From SZUA-430 sp964483585 (GTDB lineage Bacteria > Pseudomonadota > Alphaproteobacteria > Micropepsales > Micropepsaceae), in assembly GCA_964483585.1 (NCBI GenBank), contig CAZABH010000009.1, positions 1 through 64,000 of the forward strand: a DNA stretch of 64,000 nucleotides, in the 5' to 3' direction. Shown in pieces: positions 26,657 to 36,229 of the stretch (its first letter is position 1; every line of letters begins with the position of its first letter). Under the pieces are notes generated by a model that saw only the letters and a list, made by a program, of their open reading frames with translations, ran no database searches and had not been told where the DNA came from. Both the position numbers and the translations under genes were made by a program.

Positions 26657-27811
26657 GTGAATGTGAGGCCATCGCAGAGAAGCAACGTTGAAGCGTTTCG
26701 GGTGATGGAGGTCCTGGATGCCGCCAATCGACGGCAGCGCAGCGGAAAGCCCGTCTTCCACCTCGAGGCCGGGCAGCCATCGACCTCGGCCCCCAAGCTC
26801 GCCCTCGATGCGGCCGCGCGCGCCCTCGACACCATGTCCCTTGGTTATACCGAGTCGCTCGGCGTACCCCAACTGCGCCAGCGCATCGCCCGGCACTACG
26901 TCGACACCTACGGCATAGACGTGTCGCCTGACCGGATTGTTGTCACAACTGGGTCCTCGGCAGCCTTCGTGCTGGCATTTCTGATGGCGTTCGATGCCGG
27001 GCAGGAGATCGCCATTCCCAATCCGGGCTATCCTGCCTATCGCAACATCGCGCGCGCCCTTGATTTGAAGGTGCGCTTGATCCCCTGCGGAAGTGAGCAA
27101 GGTTTCCGCCTGTCTGCGCGCAATCTCGAAGCGTGCCCATCGCAGGGCTTGCTCATCGCGAGCCCCTCGAACCCCTGCGGAACCGTCATTCATGACACGG
27201 ACTTGGAAGACATAGCGGCGACGTGCCGACAAAAGGGCATGACGCTCATCTCGGATGAAATCTATCACGGGCTGACCTATGGCGTCCGCGCCCAGACAGC
27301 CCTTGCCTATGACAGCGACGCGATCGTCATCAACAGCTTCTCAAAGTACTTCAGTATGACGGGGTGGCGGATCGGTTGGATGATCGTCCCGCAGGACCTG
27401 GTGCCATGTACCGAACGACTGGCCCAGAACTTCTACATCTCGCCCCCAACCCTGTCCCAGGTTGCGGCCACTGCGGCCATGGACGCACATGATGAATTGG
27501 AGGGCCATGTGCAGCGATATCGACGCAACCGGGATAATCTCCTGGCCGCATTGGGACGATGCGGTTTCCGGGAAATAGCGCCAGCTGACGGGGCCTTCTA
27601 CCTCTTTGCCAAGACGAAGCCCCTCGGCCTTGGTGCGACGGAGTTGTCGTCGAGGCTCCTCGTCGAAACAGGGATTGCCGCAACGCCGGGGATCGATTTC
27701 GATCCGTTGGATGGCGACCAGTGGATACGGTTTTCGTATGCGGGCTCAGAAGCAGACGTGAAATCAGCCGCCGCCCTGCTTGAGTCATGGTGCGCGAAGA
27801 ACAAGGCGTGA
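26657..27811 (+). CDS. Class I/II pyridoxal-phosphate aminotransferase
   Basis: The likely start is GTG 26657 (384 residues); GTG 26663 and ATG 26561 are alternatives. The enzyme is fold type I. It has VTTGSSAAFVLAF for cofactor phosphate binding, PSNPCGTV, ISDEIYHGLTY with the PLP-pyridine Asp, and FSKYFSMTGWRIGW with the Schiff-base Lys at about K230. The arginine binding the substrate carboxylate is in WIRFSYAG. This is the AspC-like Ib subgroup that often uses aspartate, alanine or aromatic amino acids. The gene diverges from the M48 gene and converges on rne. Confidence 0.87.
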   Translation: MNVRPSQRSNVEAFRVMEVLDAANRRQRSGKPVFHLEAGQPSTSAPKLALDAAARALDTMSLGYTESLGVPQLRQRIARHYVDTYGIDVSPDRIVVTTGSSAAFVLAFLMAFDAGQEIAIPNPGYPAYRNIARALDLKVRLIPCGSEQGFRLSARNLEACPSQGLLIASPSNPCGTVIHDTDLEDIAATCRQKGMTLISDEIYHGLTYGVRAQTALAYDSDAIVINSFSKYFSMTGWRIGWMIVPQDLVPCTERLAQNFYISPPTLSQVAATAAMDAHDELEGHVQRYRRNRDNLLAALGRCGFREIAPADGAFYLFAKTKPLGLGATELSSRLLVETGIAATPGIDFDPLDGDQWIRFSYAGSEADVKSAAALLESWCAKNKA

Positions 27812-27840
27812 CGGTCATGCACCGCGCTGGCGCATGACCG
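27812..27840. terminator. Inverted repeat in the aminotransferase/rne convergent gap
   Basis: CGGTCATGC (27812-27820) and GCATGACCG (27832-27840) are perfect complements around an 11-nt loop. It begins at the base after the aminotransferase stop and ends 12 bp before the rne stop. It could act as a bidirectional terminator although no T-run follows. Confidence 0.4.
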
Positions 27841-27852
27841 CGTGACCCGCGA

Positions 27853-30591
27853 TTAGCCGTCCGCGCGCTTTTGCCACCAGCCACGCTTCTTCGGGGCATC
27901 GGGGGCCTCGGGCTCCGGCGGGGCAACCTCCGCGCGTGGCGGGGGCTCTGACTTTTCGGGCTTGGCACCAAAGCCAAAGAACGAGGCGATGGACGAACGC
28001 TCCTGGCGCGTCTCGGCACCGCGCACGACAACCTCTTCGGGTGGCGAACGATCCTCGACGACCAGTGTGGTCGCAGGAAGATCGCGCATAACGGGGGCGG
28101 GGGCTGGCCCATCCACCCGCTCGAGCCCACCCTCGGAGGGCCAGTTTATTGCGTCCAGAGCTTCTGCAGGCGTTGGGAGATGGCCAATGCCTCCGGCTTC
28201 CGCCATCGGCTCGCCCTGCGCCTCTCCAAATCGCTTGCCGCGCCGACCACGGCGACCGCGCCGCCGCCGCCGCCGTTGACCGTCGCCTCCCTCAGCGCCG
28301 GCGCCTTGGGCTTCGCCCGGATCGTATCCGGGCTCTTGTGAAACCTCACTTTCATCTTCGGCTTCGCCAGAGGCATCCTGTCCGTCGTCAGCAAACCCGG
28401 CTGCCTCCGGTTCGTGCGATCCATGACCCGCATCAGCCGCGTCTTGTCCGTCATCGGTGCGTGGGCCGCGCTGGCGATCCCTGTCCCGGCCACGTCGGCG
28501 CCGCCGACGGCGCCGACGCCCATCACCGTTTTCCGATGGCTCTCCGCCGGAGGTCTCGGTTGCAGCGGAAAAATCCTCTTCGTCCGTTGCATCAAGGACC
28601 TCACCTTCCAGATCCGACGCATCAGGTTCGTTGGCATCGAGTTCGCTTTCCACCGTGACCGCCGTGCTGACTGACGGCTTACGGGGGAGGTACGCGACGG
28701 GTGCGCCTCGCTCGATTTCGTAGGCGGATGCTGCAAGCGAGCTCACGGACTCGATGTAGATATAAACGCCGTTGCGCTCCTCGATGCTATTCAGCTGCCC
28801 ACGCTTGTGATTGAGGATGTAGATCGCAACCTCGGGAGGTACCCGAAGGGTTGCTGCCTGGATCTTCTCGTGCTGGCAGTATTCCTCGATCGCACGCAGC
28901 ACCCGAAGTGCCATCGATCCAACCGAACGGATGACCCCACGTCCTTCGCAGTGAGGGCAGGGGGTCGTCGCACCTTCAATCATGCCGGCGCGAAGCCGCT
29001 GGCGCGACATCTCAAGCAGGCCGAACGGACTGATGCGGCCAAGCTGTATGCGGGCGCGATCATGGCGCAGGCAATCCTTCAGGCGCTTTTCGACGGCCCG
29101 GTTATTGCGGTGCTCCTCCATGTCGATGAAGTCGATGACGACCAGGCCTGCGAGGTCGCGCAATCGCAATTGTCGCGCGATCTCCTCGGCGGCTTCCAGG
29201 TTCGTCTTGAGGGCCGTGTCCTCGATGTGATGTTCGCGGGTCGACTTGCCGGAATTGACGTCGACGGCAACCAGCGCCTCTGTCTGGTTGATAACAATAT
29301 AGCCACCCGAGCGCAGACGGACGACGGGGTTGAACATGCTGTCGAGAGCCGCCTCGACACCATACCGCTGATACAGTGGAACATTGTCCCGATACCATTT
29401 CACGCTGTCTGCGTGACTGGGCATCAGCATCGACATGAAGCCATGAGCTTCGCGGTGCCCTTGTTCGCCCTCGACCAGGATCTCATCGATGTCTTTCGAG
29501 TAAAGATCCCGGATCGTGCGCTTGATCAGGTTTCCTTCCTCATAGACGAGCGTCGGTGCCGTCGACCTGAGGGTCAGGTCACGCACCGAATCCCACTGGC
29601 GCAGCAGGTACTCGAAATCCCGTCTGATCTCCTGCTTGGTGCGCGCGGCGCCCGCCGTGCGAATGATCACACCCATGCCCTCTGGCACTTCGAGCTCCGA
29701 TGCCATCTCCTTCAGCTTGCGACGGTCGGACATGTTCGAGATCTTGCGCGAAATGCCGCCGCCACGATCCGTGTTCGGCATCAGCACGCAATAGCGGCCA
29801 GCGAGGGACAGGTATGTTGTCAGTGCAGCCCCCTTGTTGCCGCGCTCCTCCTTGACGACCTGGATCAGAAGCACCTGACGACGCTTGATGACCTCCTGGA
29901 TCTTGTAGCGGCGGAATGTTCGGTGGGGGCGACGGGGAGCTTCCTCTGCAGCTTCATCATCCTCAGAGTCCGCCGAGGCTGCGCCATCTGCGTCATTGAT
30001 GTCGGACGTCGTTGTCTCGGGTGTCGAAGCATCGCCCGTGTCGTGGGACGGCTGGGTGTCGGGCAGCTCTGCGCTCGAGGATGCCTCTCCGCCCGCCTCT
30101 GATCCGCCAGGCCCGCTATCGCGGGTCTCGGGATCATGCACCCACACATCGTGGCCTTCCTCAGCGACCACCTCTACGATCTCTGCCCCCGTCTCGCTGT
30201 CCGGCGATGAGCTCTCGGACGGCTCGCTCAGGCCATCCTCGTCGGCAGCGTGTGGTTCAGCGATGTCTTCGACCGTCTCTTCTTCTTCATCGAGCTCGCG
30301 CTGGTCGGAACGCGCGGCCTCCAGAAGAGCCTGACGGTCGGCTGTCGGAATTTGGTAGTAATCAGGATGAATTTCCGAAAACGCGAGGAAGCCGTGCCGA
30401 TTGCCACCATACTCGACGAAACAAGCCTGCAGCGATGGCTCTACGCGGGTAACTTTCGCCAGATAGATGTTGCCCTTCAGCGGGCGGCGAGACGCGGACT
30501 CGTAATCAAATTCTTCGACTTTGTTGCCATCAAGTATGACGACCCGTGTTTCTTCCAGGTGGCTTGCATCCACCAGCATTCGCTTTACCAT
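27853..30591 (-). CDS. rne: Ribonuclease E
   Basis: This 912-residue endoribonuclease starts rRNA and mRNA processing and decay. The N-terminus MVKRMLVDASHLEETRVV is typical. The S1 domain (about residues 37-290) is interrupted by an acidic, Ser-rich insert of about 125 residues (95-220), as in other alphaproteobacterial enzymes. The catalytic domain keeps VAVDVNSGKSTREH and VVIDFIDMEEHRN with the Mg2+-binding Asp residues, and the Zn-link CPHCEGRG. The C-terminal third is disordered, with RRRRRRRRGRDRDR tracts and a terminal GWWQKRADG, probably the degradosome scaffold. It is divergent from amiC across a 533-bp gap. Confidence 0.96.
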   Translation of the reverse strand: MVKRMLVDASHLEETRVVILDGNKVEEFDYESASRRPLKGNIYLAKVTRVEPSLQACFVEYGGNRHGFLAFSEIHPDYYQIPTADRQALLEAARSDQRELDEEEETVEDIAEPHAADEDGLSEPSESSSPDSETGAEIVEVVAEEGHDVWVHDPETRDSGPGGSEAGGEASSSAELPDTQPSHDTGDASTPETTTSDINDADGAASADSEDDEAAEEAPRRPHRTFRRYKIQEVIKRRQVLLIQVVKEERGNKGAALTTYLSLAGRYCVLMPNTDRGGGISRKISNMSDRRKLKEMASELEVPEGMGVIIRTAGAARTKQEIRRDFEYLLRQWDSVRDLTLRSTAPTLVYEEGNLIKRTIRDLYSKDIDEILVEGEQGHREAHGFMSMLMPSHADSVKWYRDNVPLYQRYGVEAALDSMFNPVVRLRSGGYIVINQTEALVAVDVNSGKSTREHHIEDTALKTNLEAAEEIARQLRLRDLAGLVVIDFIDMEEHRNNRAVEKRLKDCLRHDRARIQLGRISPFGLLEMSRQRLRAGMIEGATTPCPHCEGRGVIRSVGSMALRVLRAIEEYCQHEKIQAATLRVPPEVAIYILNHKRGQLNSIEERNGVYIYIESVSSLAASAYEIERGAPVAYLPRKPSVSTAVTVESELDANEPDASDLEGEVLDATDEEDFSAATETSGGEPSENGDGRRRRRRRRRGRDRDRQRGPRTDDGQDAADAGHGSHEPEAAGFADDGQDASGEAEDESEVSQEPGYDPGEAQGAGAEGGDGQRRRRRRGRRGRRGKRFGEAQGEPMAEAGGIGHLPTPAEALDAINWPSEGGLERVDGPAPAPVMRDLPATTLVVEDRSPPEEVVVRGAETRQERSSIASFFGFGAKPEKSEPPPRAEVAPPEPEAPDAPKKRGWWQKRADG

Positions 30592-31124
30592 TGAAAGTTC
30601 CCTTGAAAGCCGCGCGCGCCACTCCGCGTTGTGTCCAGGGAGTTTCGGACAACCGGAACGGGCGGGCTCGATTTCTGTTGCGAGTTGAGACGGCGCCTAC
30701 CGGCCGGCGATATACAGGCTCAGCCGCGCGCGGCGCGGCCTCCTGCGTCGGCATCCAGCAAGCGAAAATAACCATGGCATTCAATGCCCTGACGAGGCCG
30801 GGCGATGATCGCCGGCCGATGGATTGGCAGTTCGCGGTCGCGTCATCACGACGGACATGCAGCCGCGAATTCGCCGCGATGGGGATGCGCTCTGGTCAAC
30901 CATGGGCCTGAACCGAACCCGTCCCTGCGTTGTTTGTAGTCGTGTTGGCCCTGCGCCGCAACGGCAGAAAGCCACCCAACCGTTCTCCGAATGGGGCAAA
31001 AAAGCCAATCCGGCGTGTTCACGCACGAAAATTCGGAAGAGCACCCCTGCTCCGGGCCAGCATGGCTAACGCAACGTCAACATGATTTGAGACAGGATCA
31101 GCCGTATACAGTGCCATTAACGAA
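30592..31124. other. 533-bp gene-free gap between divergent rne and amiC
   Basis: No credible gene is seen on either strand. The rne-proximal part is very G+C rich and can form hairpins; the clearest is GGCCGG (30796-30801) with GCCGGCC (30811-30817). The stretch is long enough for an extended 5' leader on the rne transcript, as known for E. coli rne, where the leader mediates feedback control. A TATACA element at 31105-31110 lies 14 bp upstream of the amiC ATG but lacks a well-spaced -35. Confidence 0.4.
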
Positions 31125-32381
31125 ATGATTCGTCAGCTCACTCCAATGTTTGCGGCTAGAAATTCAAGCGCCCCTCTCTGGATCGCGGTGGTCCTGGCCT
31201 GCGGGCTTGTTCTGGCGCCGGGGGCCATGGCGGCCGGACCCGATCCGAAAGCGTGGGTGACCGATGTTCGCCTTGGTCAGCACCGTGACCATACCCGTGT
31301 GGTCATGCGCCTCGACAAGGCTGTCGGGTTCGAGTTGTTCACGCTGGCAGACCCTTACCGGATCGTGATTGACTTTCCTCAGGTGGGCTGGCGTATCGAC
31401 CCGTCCGTCGGCAAGTCGTCGCTGGGACTGGTCAAGGGTTACCGATACGGCTCATACAAGCCTGGCACATCCCGCATGGTCATAGACCTTGCGGGCCCCG
31501 CCAAGGTGGTCAATCGCTTCTTGATGCCGCCCAATGAAAACATCTCCGAATACCGTCTTGTCCTCGACCTCGCCCCAACCGAGGTGACGGAATATGCCGC
31601 CTCTGCGGGCTGGAAAGGCGCGTCTGAGCAAGGGGAAGCAGACCCTGAAATCCGTGCCGGCGACAGCAAGGCCCCGCGAAACAGAATACCTGTTATCGTG
31701 ATCGATCCCGGTCACGGTGGGGTGGACCCGGGAGCCACCGGGGTATCGGGAACGCTTGAGAAAGACATTGTCCTGCAAGTCGCAAGGGGTGTCGCCGAAA
31801 ATCTCAGGGCAAGCGGCAAATACAAGGTCATCATGACCCGCGACGAAGATATTTTCCTGTCATTGAAAGCTCGCAGGGCCTTTGCGAGGAAAAACAGAGC
31901 CGATTTGTTTATTTCAGTGCACGCGGATGCTGCCCCGGCATCCGGCGCACGCGGTGCCTCGGTTTATACCCTGTCCGAGCAGGCCTCTGACCGGGAAGCC
32001 GAAGCGCTCGCACGCTCGGAGAACCAGGCTGACATCATCGCGGGCGTGGATCTCGGGAAGGAGCCTGACATCGTCACAAGCATCCTGATCGACTTGGCGC
32101 AGCGACAGACGAACAACCAGTCCGCCCAGTTCGCCCAGATCCTCATCCCAGAGTTGCATACAGTCGGAAGTTTAACCCTGCGGACGCACAGGTTTGCCGG
32201 CTTTCAGGTTCTCAAATCCGTAGACGTTCCCTCGGTCCTGATCGAACTCGGTTTCCTCACAAACGCCGAAGACGAATCCGCCATGCGCGGCAGTCGCTGG
32301 CGCAAGAACATGGCCGTCGCGATCTCGCGGGCAGTTGACGCCTACTTCGAGGATGTCGCCATTCGCGAAAGCCGGAATTAA
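31125..32381 (+). CDS. amiC: N-acetylmuramoyl-L-alanine amidase with AMIN domain
   Basis: This 418-residue protein has a signal peptide ending at APGAMA-A (about residue 36), then an AMIN domain (TRVVMRLDKAVGFELF and YRIVIDFPQVGW) that targets the septum or peptidoglycan. The Amidase_3 domain begins with IVIDPGHGGVDPGATG near residue 190, has FISVHADAA with a zinc His, and ends with PSVLIELGFLTNAED. It cleaves the amide bond between MurNAc and the stem peptide during daughter-cell separation. In this lineage the next gene is usually PBP1A, as here. Confidence 0.93.
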   Translation: MIRQLTPMFAARNSSAPLWIAVVLACGLVLAPGAMAAGPDPKAWVTDVRLGQHRDHTRVVMRLDKAVGFELFTLADPYRIVIDFPQVGWRIDPSVGKSSLGLVKGYRYGSYKPGTSRMVIDLAGPAKVVNRFLMPPNENISEYRLVLDLAPTEVTEYAASAGWKGASEQGEADPEIRAGDSKAPRNRIPVIVIDPGHGGVDPGATGVSGTLEKDIVLQVARGVAENLRASGKYKVIMTRDEDIFLSLKARRAFARKNRADLFISVHADAAPASGARGASVYTLSEQASDREAEALARSENQADIIAGVDLGKEPDIVTSILIDLAQRQTNNQSAQFAQILIPELHTVGSLTLRTHRFAGFQVLKSVDVPSVLIELGFLTNAEDESAMRGSRWRKNMAVAISRAVDAYFEDVAIRESRN

Positions 32382-32537
32382 GACATTTCGAGAGGTTGAA
32401 ATGAAAAAAATGCTTGGCCCCGATAGGGGAATTCCACATGCGCGGGGCGGTGCACCATGGCAAATTGCGCATGCACCGGCAAAGCCCTGTGATATAAACC
32501 CGTGGCGCAGGCCTCGAGAGCAGGACAGCTCAATCAC

Positions 32538-34985
32538 ATGTATCGTTTCATTGCGTACACCGTCGGCGGAATCGCGGTTCTTTCGTTCTCCGTCTTTGCC
32601 GGCATAGCGCTCTACCTCTACAAGCTGAGCCAGGACCTGCCCGATTACGGGTCGCTTGCCAATTACCAGCCGCCCATCACGACCCGCGTTTACGCCAACG
32701 ACGGTTCCTTGATTGCAGAGTATGCGCGCGAGCGCCGGCTGTTCGTGCCTATCGAAGCCATTCCAAGGCCCGTCATCGACGCATTCCTGTCCGCCGAGGA
32801 CAAGGACTTCTACACGCATCCCGGCATCGACCTGAACGGCGTGATGCGTGCAGCGTATTCCAACCTGCAGAACTACATGTCAAACGGAGGGCGCAGGCCA
32901 GAGGGCGCATCCACCATCACCCAGCAGGTCGCCAAGAACTTCCTGCTCAGCAGCGAAGTAAGCCTGGAACGAAAGATCAAGGAGTGGATGCTGGCCTTCC
33001 GCCTCGAGGATGCGTATTCGAAGGACAAGATCCTCGAACTGTATCTCAATGAGATTTTCTTGGGTTCGGGCTCCTATGGCGTGGCTGCCGCCGCTTACAA
33101 CTATTTCGACAAGTCGCTCGACGAGCTCACAATTGCCGAGACGGCCTATCTTGCGGGCCTGCCAAAGGCACCGTCCAACTACCACCCTGTGCGTCAGTAC
33201 AAACGGGCAATAGAACGTCGCAACTATGTCATCGACCGCATGGCCGAGAACCAGTTGATCAGCGAGGAAGATGCCAAGGCAGCACTGGCTGACGACTTGG
33301 TGCCGAAGTTCCGCCCCCCGGGCGCACAGTCGCCTGACGCCCAGCACTTCGCGGAGGGCATTCGGCGCTGGATCCAGCAGAAATATGGTGATCAGGCCCT
33401 CTACGATGGCGGGCTTGCAGTGCGCTCCACGTTTGATCCGACACTGCAGCGCTTTGGAGTACAAGCACTGAGAAAGGGATTGGTGGTTTATGACCGTCGG
33501 CACGGCTGGCGTGGTCCCGTGTCCCGCGTCGATCTGGATGGCAACTGGCAAAAGGAAATGAGCAAGATCCCGGTCTTGCACGATGTGACCGAATGGCGCC
33601 TGGCCGCAGTGACGGGTCTGTCTGGAAATGACGCCGCCCGCGTCACCTTCATCGACGGATCTGAAGGCAGGATCCCCCTTGCCGAGATGACGTGGGCTCG
33701 GAAGTTCATCACCAATGATCGGATGGGTCCGGAAGTTCGCAAGCCAAGTGATGTGCTTAGTCTCGGAGACGTGGTCTACGTCGAGGCGCTGCCCAAGACC
33801 CCGGAAAGTCCCAATACGGGGGCCTATGCCTTGCGGCAGGTCCCCAAGGTCAATGGAGGGCTACTGGCGATGGACCCTCATACGGGCCGCGTGTTGGCGC
33901 TTGTTGGGGGCTTCAGCTACTATGCGAGTGAGTTCGATCGCGCGTGGCAGGCGTATCGCCAGACCGGCTCGTCTTTCAAGCCGATCGTATACGCCGTGGC
34001 TCTTGACGAAGGCTACACACCATCGAGCATCGTGCTCGACACGCCGTTCATGGCGACCCAGGGAGAAGGCCTCCCTATGTGGCGCCCCGACAATTACGAT
34101 GAAAGCTACGCGGGCCCATCCACGCTGCGGCAAGGTCTTGAGAAGTCCCGGAACTTGATGACTGTACGCATCGCGGCAGACGTCACCATGGAAAAAGTGG
34201 TTGAATATGCCAGGAAATTCGGAACCACCGAAAAGATGCTGCCGGTGCTTGCAAACGCTCTCGGGTCGACCGAGTCCACGGTTGTTCGAATGGTGCAAGC
34301 GTACTCGACTTTCGTAAACGGCGGAAAGCGAGTCGTCCCGACACTGGTAGATCGCATCCAGGATCGCCACGGAAAGACGATCTACCGACATGACAAGCGC
34401 GCTTGCGAAGGATGCAATGCGGAGACCTGGCAAGACCAGGAGGAGCCCCTGATCGCCAGCGATGCGGAGCCCATTCTCGACCCAAGGACAGCCTTCCAGA
34501 TCACCCACATGCTGGAAGGCGTCATCGAGCGCGGCACAGCAATGGTCGCAAAATCCGTGGGCGTACCGCTAGCTGGCAAGACGGGGACAACCAACGATTA
34601 CAAGGATGCGTGGTTTGTGGGCTACTCGCCGAACCTGACCGTGGGCATCTATGTCGGCTTCGATCAGCCGATGTCGATGGGCAATGGAGAAACCGGCGGC
34701 AAGAATGCAGCCCCCATCTTCCGGGATTTCATGGCAGAGGCCGTCGGCAAGCAGCCACCGGTTCCTTTTCGTGTTCCGCCCGGCATCCGCATGGTCCGCG
34801 TGGACCTGAAGTCAGGGCTTCCTATGGCAACGGGTGCCGTCCTGGAAGCATTCAAGGCGGGGACCGAGCCGGGTTCAGGCTTTGTGGCGAAGGGTGATCG
34901 CTGGGGAAGTTCCGGTGCATCAGGCGACGGCGACGCGGATGATGGCACCAACGCAGGCAACCAAGCCAACTGGGGGCTTTATTGA
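32538..34985 (+). CDS. mrcA: Penicillin-binding protein 1A (bifunctional)
   Basis: From ATG 32538 the protein has 815 residues. It has a short cytoplasmic start and one membrane helix (about 6-30). The glycosyltransferase-51 domain carries the catalytic Glu at about E87 (LSAEDKDFYTHPG) and ASTITQQVAKNF. The transpeptidase domain has the active Ser S478 in GSSFKP, KSRNLMT as SxN, and KTGTTNDYKD as KTG. An OB-like insert sits between them. It polymerises and cross-links peptidoglycan. A GTG 36 nt upstream is a less likely start. The gap before it (32382-32537) contains TATAAA at 32493-32498 as a possible -10. Confidence 0.95.
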   Translation: MYRFIAYTVGGIAVLSFSVFAGIALYLYKLSQDLPDYGSLANYQPPITTRVYANDGSLIAEYARERRLFVPIEAIPRPVIDAFLSAEDKDFYTHPGIDLNGVMRAAYSNLQNYMSNGGRRPEGASTITQQVAKNFLLSSEVSLERKIKEWMLAFRLEDAYSKDKILELYLNEIFLGSGSYGVAAAAYNYFDKSLDELTIAETAYLAGLPKAPSNYHPVRQYKRAIERRNYVIDRMAENQLISEEDAKAALADDLVPKFRPPGAQSPDAQHFAEGIRRWIQQKYGDQALYDGGLAVRSTFDPTLQRFGVQALRKGLVVYDRRHGWRGPVSRVDLDGNWQKEMSKIPVLHDVTEWRLAAVTGLSGNDAARVTFIDGSEGRIPLAEMTWARKFITNDRMGPEVRKPSDVLSLGDVVYVEALPKTPESPNTGAYALRQVPKVNGGLLAMDPHTGRVLALVGGFSYYASEFDRAWQAYRQTGSSFKPIVYAVALDEGYTPSSIVLDTPFMATQGEGLPMWRPDNYDESYAGPSTLRQGLEKSRNLMTVRIAADVTMEKVVEYARKFGTTEKMLPVLANALGSTESTVVRMVQAYSTFVNGGKRVVPTLVDRIQDRHGKTIYRHDKRACEGCNAETWQDQEEPLIASDAEPILDPRTAFQITHMLEGVIERGTAMVAKSVGVPLAGKTGTTNDYKDAWFVGYSPNLTVGIYVGFDQPMSMGNGETGGKNAAPIFRDFMAEAVGKQPPVPFRVPPGIRMVRVDLKSGLPMATGAVLEAFKAGTEPGSGFVAKGDRWGSSGASGDGDADDGTNAGNQANWGLY

Positions 34986-35080
34986 AGCTGTGCTCTGGCA
35001 GGCCCCACTAATGCAGACTTGAGAATGATCCGGGGAAGGCTTATGTGCCTGCCCCTTAAGACCAACAAGGCATGGAACGC

Positions 35081-36215
35081 ATGCGCGCAGAAATGGAAGC
35101 ACTGGCAGAGCAGGTGAGGCAGTCGCTGTCCCTGCTGAGGAGGCATCTTTGACCCGGACGCTGCACGCCGACGCCTCGATGAATTGAACGCGAGGGCCGA
35201 AGATCCCTCGATCTGGAACGATCCCGCAGCTGCACAAAAGATGATGCGCGAGCGTAACAAACTCGAGACATCGATGCAGGCCTACGATGCGCTGGCGAGA
35301 GATTTCGACGATACGGTCGCCCTCGTGGAGATGGCCACCGAAGAGGCCGATGCTGCCATGACGGCCGAGGCCGAGCAGGGACTGCGTGACCTGACTTCAC
35401 GTGCAAAACTGGCCGAGATGCAGTCGTTGTTCTCGGGCGAAGCGGACGGCAACGATTGCTACCTCGAAATCCACGCCGGCGCCGGAGGCACGGAAAGCCA
35501 GGACTGGGCGTCGATGCTCTTCCGGATGTACAGCCGCTGGGCCGAGCGCAAGGGCTTCAAGTGTGAGCTCATCGAGGAAAGCCTGGGCGAGGAAGCAGGC
35601 CTGAAATCGGCTACGATCCTTGTGAAAGGCGAGAACGCCTTCGGCTGGTGCAAGACCGAGTCAGGTGTCCACCGCCTTGTGCGCATCTCACCATTCGACT
35701 CGAACGCACGTCGTCACACCAGTTTTGCGAGCGTCTGGGTCTATCCCGTGATCGACGACTCGATCCAGATCGACATTCCCGACAAGGATGTCCGTATCGA
35801 CACCTATCGCGCCAGCGGTGCCGGTGGGCAGCACGTCAACAAGACAGAAAGCGCCATCCGCATAACGCACATCCCGACGGGCATCGCCGTTTCATGTCAG
35901 AACGACCGCTCCCAGCACAAGAACAGGGCGACAGCCTGGGCCATGCTGCGCTCGCGCCTGTACGAGTTCGAGCTTGAGAAACGCGAGGCGGCAGCTCAGG
36001 CCATAAATTCAACGAAAACCGATATCGGATGGGGGCATCAGATCCGAAGCTATGTCCTGCAGCCCTACCAGTTGGTCAAGGATCTCAGGACTGGCATGCA
36101 GAGCTACTCCCCTCAGGAGATACTCGATGGTGACCTCGACGCGTTCATGCAGGCATCTCTAGCCCAAAAACTGAAAGGCGGCGCTGACACGCCGCCCATC
36201 GAAGATCTCGATTGA
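35081..36215 (+). CDS. prfB: Peptide chain release factor 2 (programmed +1 frameshift)
   Basis: RF2 reads UGA and UAA stop codons. The gene is in two frames. From ATG 35081 (or 35072) 23 codons read to LLRRHL and meet an in-frame TGA at 35150-35152. Slipping +1 at CTTTGAC (35147-35153) continues with DPDAARRRLDELNAR for 354 more residues, 377 in all. An internal Shine-Dalgarno AGGAGG lies at 35138-35143, three bases before the CTT, as in E. coli. The body contains the SPF specificity motif (RISPFDSNARRHTSF) and GAGGQHVNKTES with the catalytic GGQ. A TTG-started 343-residue reading from 35184 is therefore a truncated artefact. Confidence 0.95.
35138..35153 (+). promoter_or_regulatory. RF2 programmed frameshift signal
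   Basis: AGGAGG (35138-35143), a 3-nt spacer, CTT and the stop TGA followed by C form the autoregulatory site. When RF2 is scarce the ribosome pauses at UGA-C and slips +1 from CUU to UUU, so RF2 level controls its own synthesis. All elements keep the canonical spacing. Confidence 0.93.
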
Positions 36216-36229
36216 GAAGTCCCGGATTT

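Noticed and set aside
28200..28560. Arg-codon repeats in the RNase E tail read as a tandem repeat
   Set aside because: The similarity comes from Arg/Gly/Asp-rich low-complexity coding, not from regular repeat units with spacers; it is not a CRISPR array.
28807..30102. 431-codon plus-strand frame antisense to rne
   Set aside because: The RNase E catalytic and S1 motifs on the other strand are unambiguous; this frame is a by-product of codon bias.
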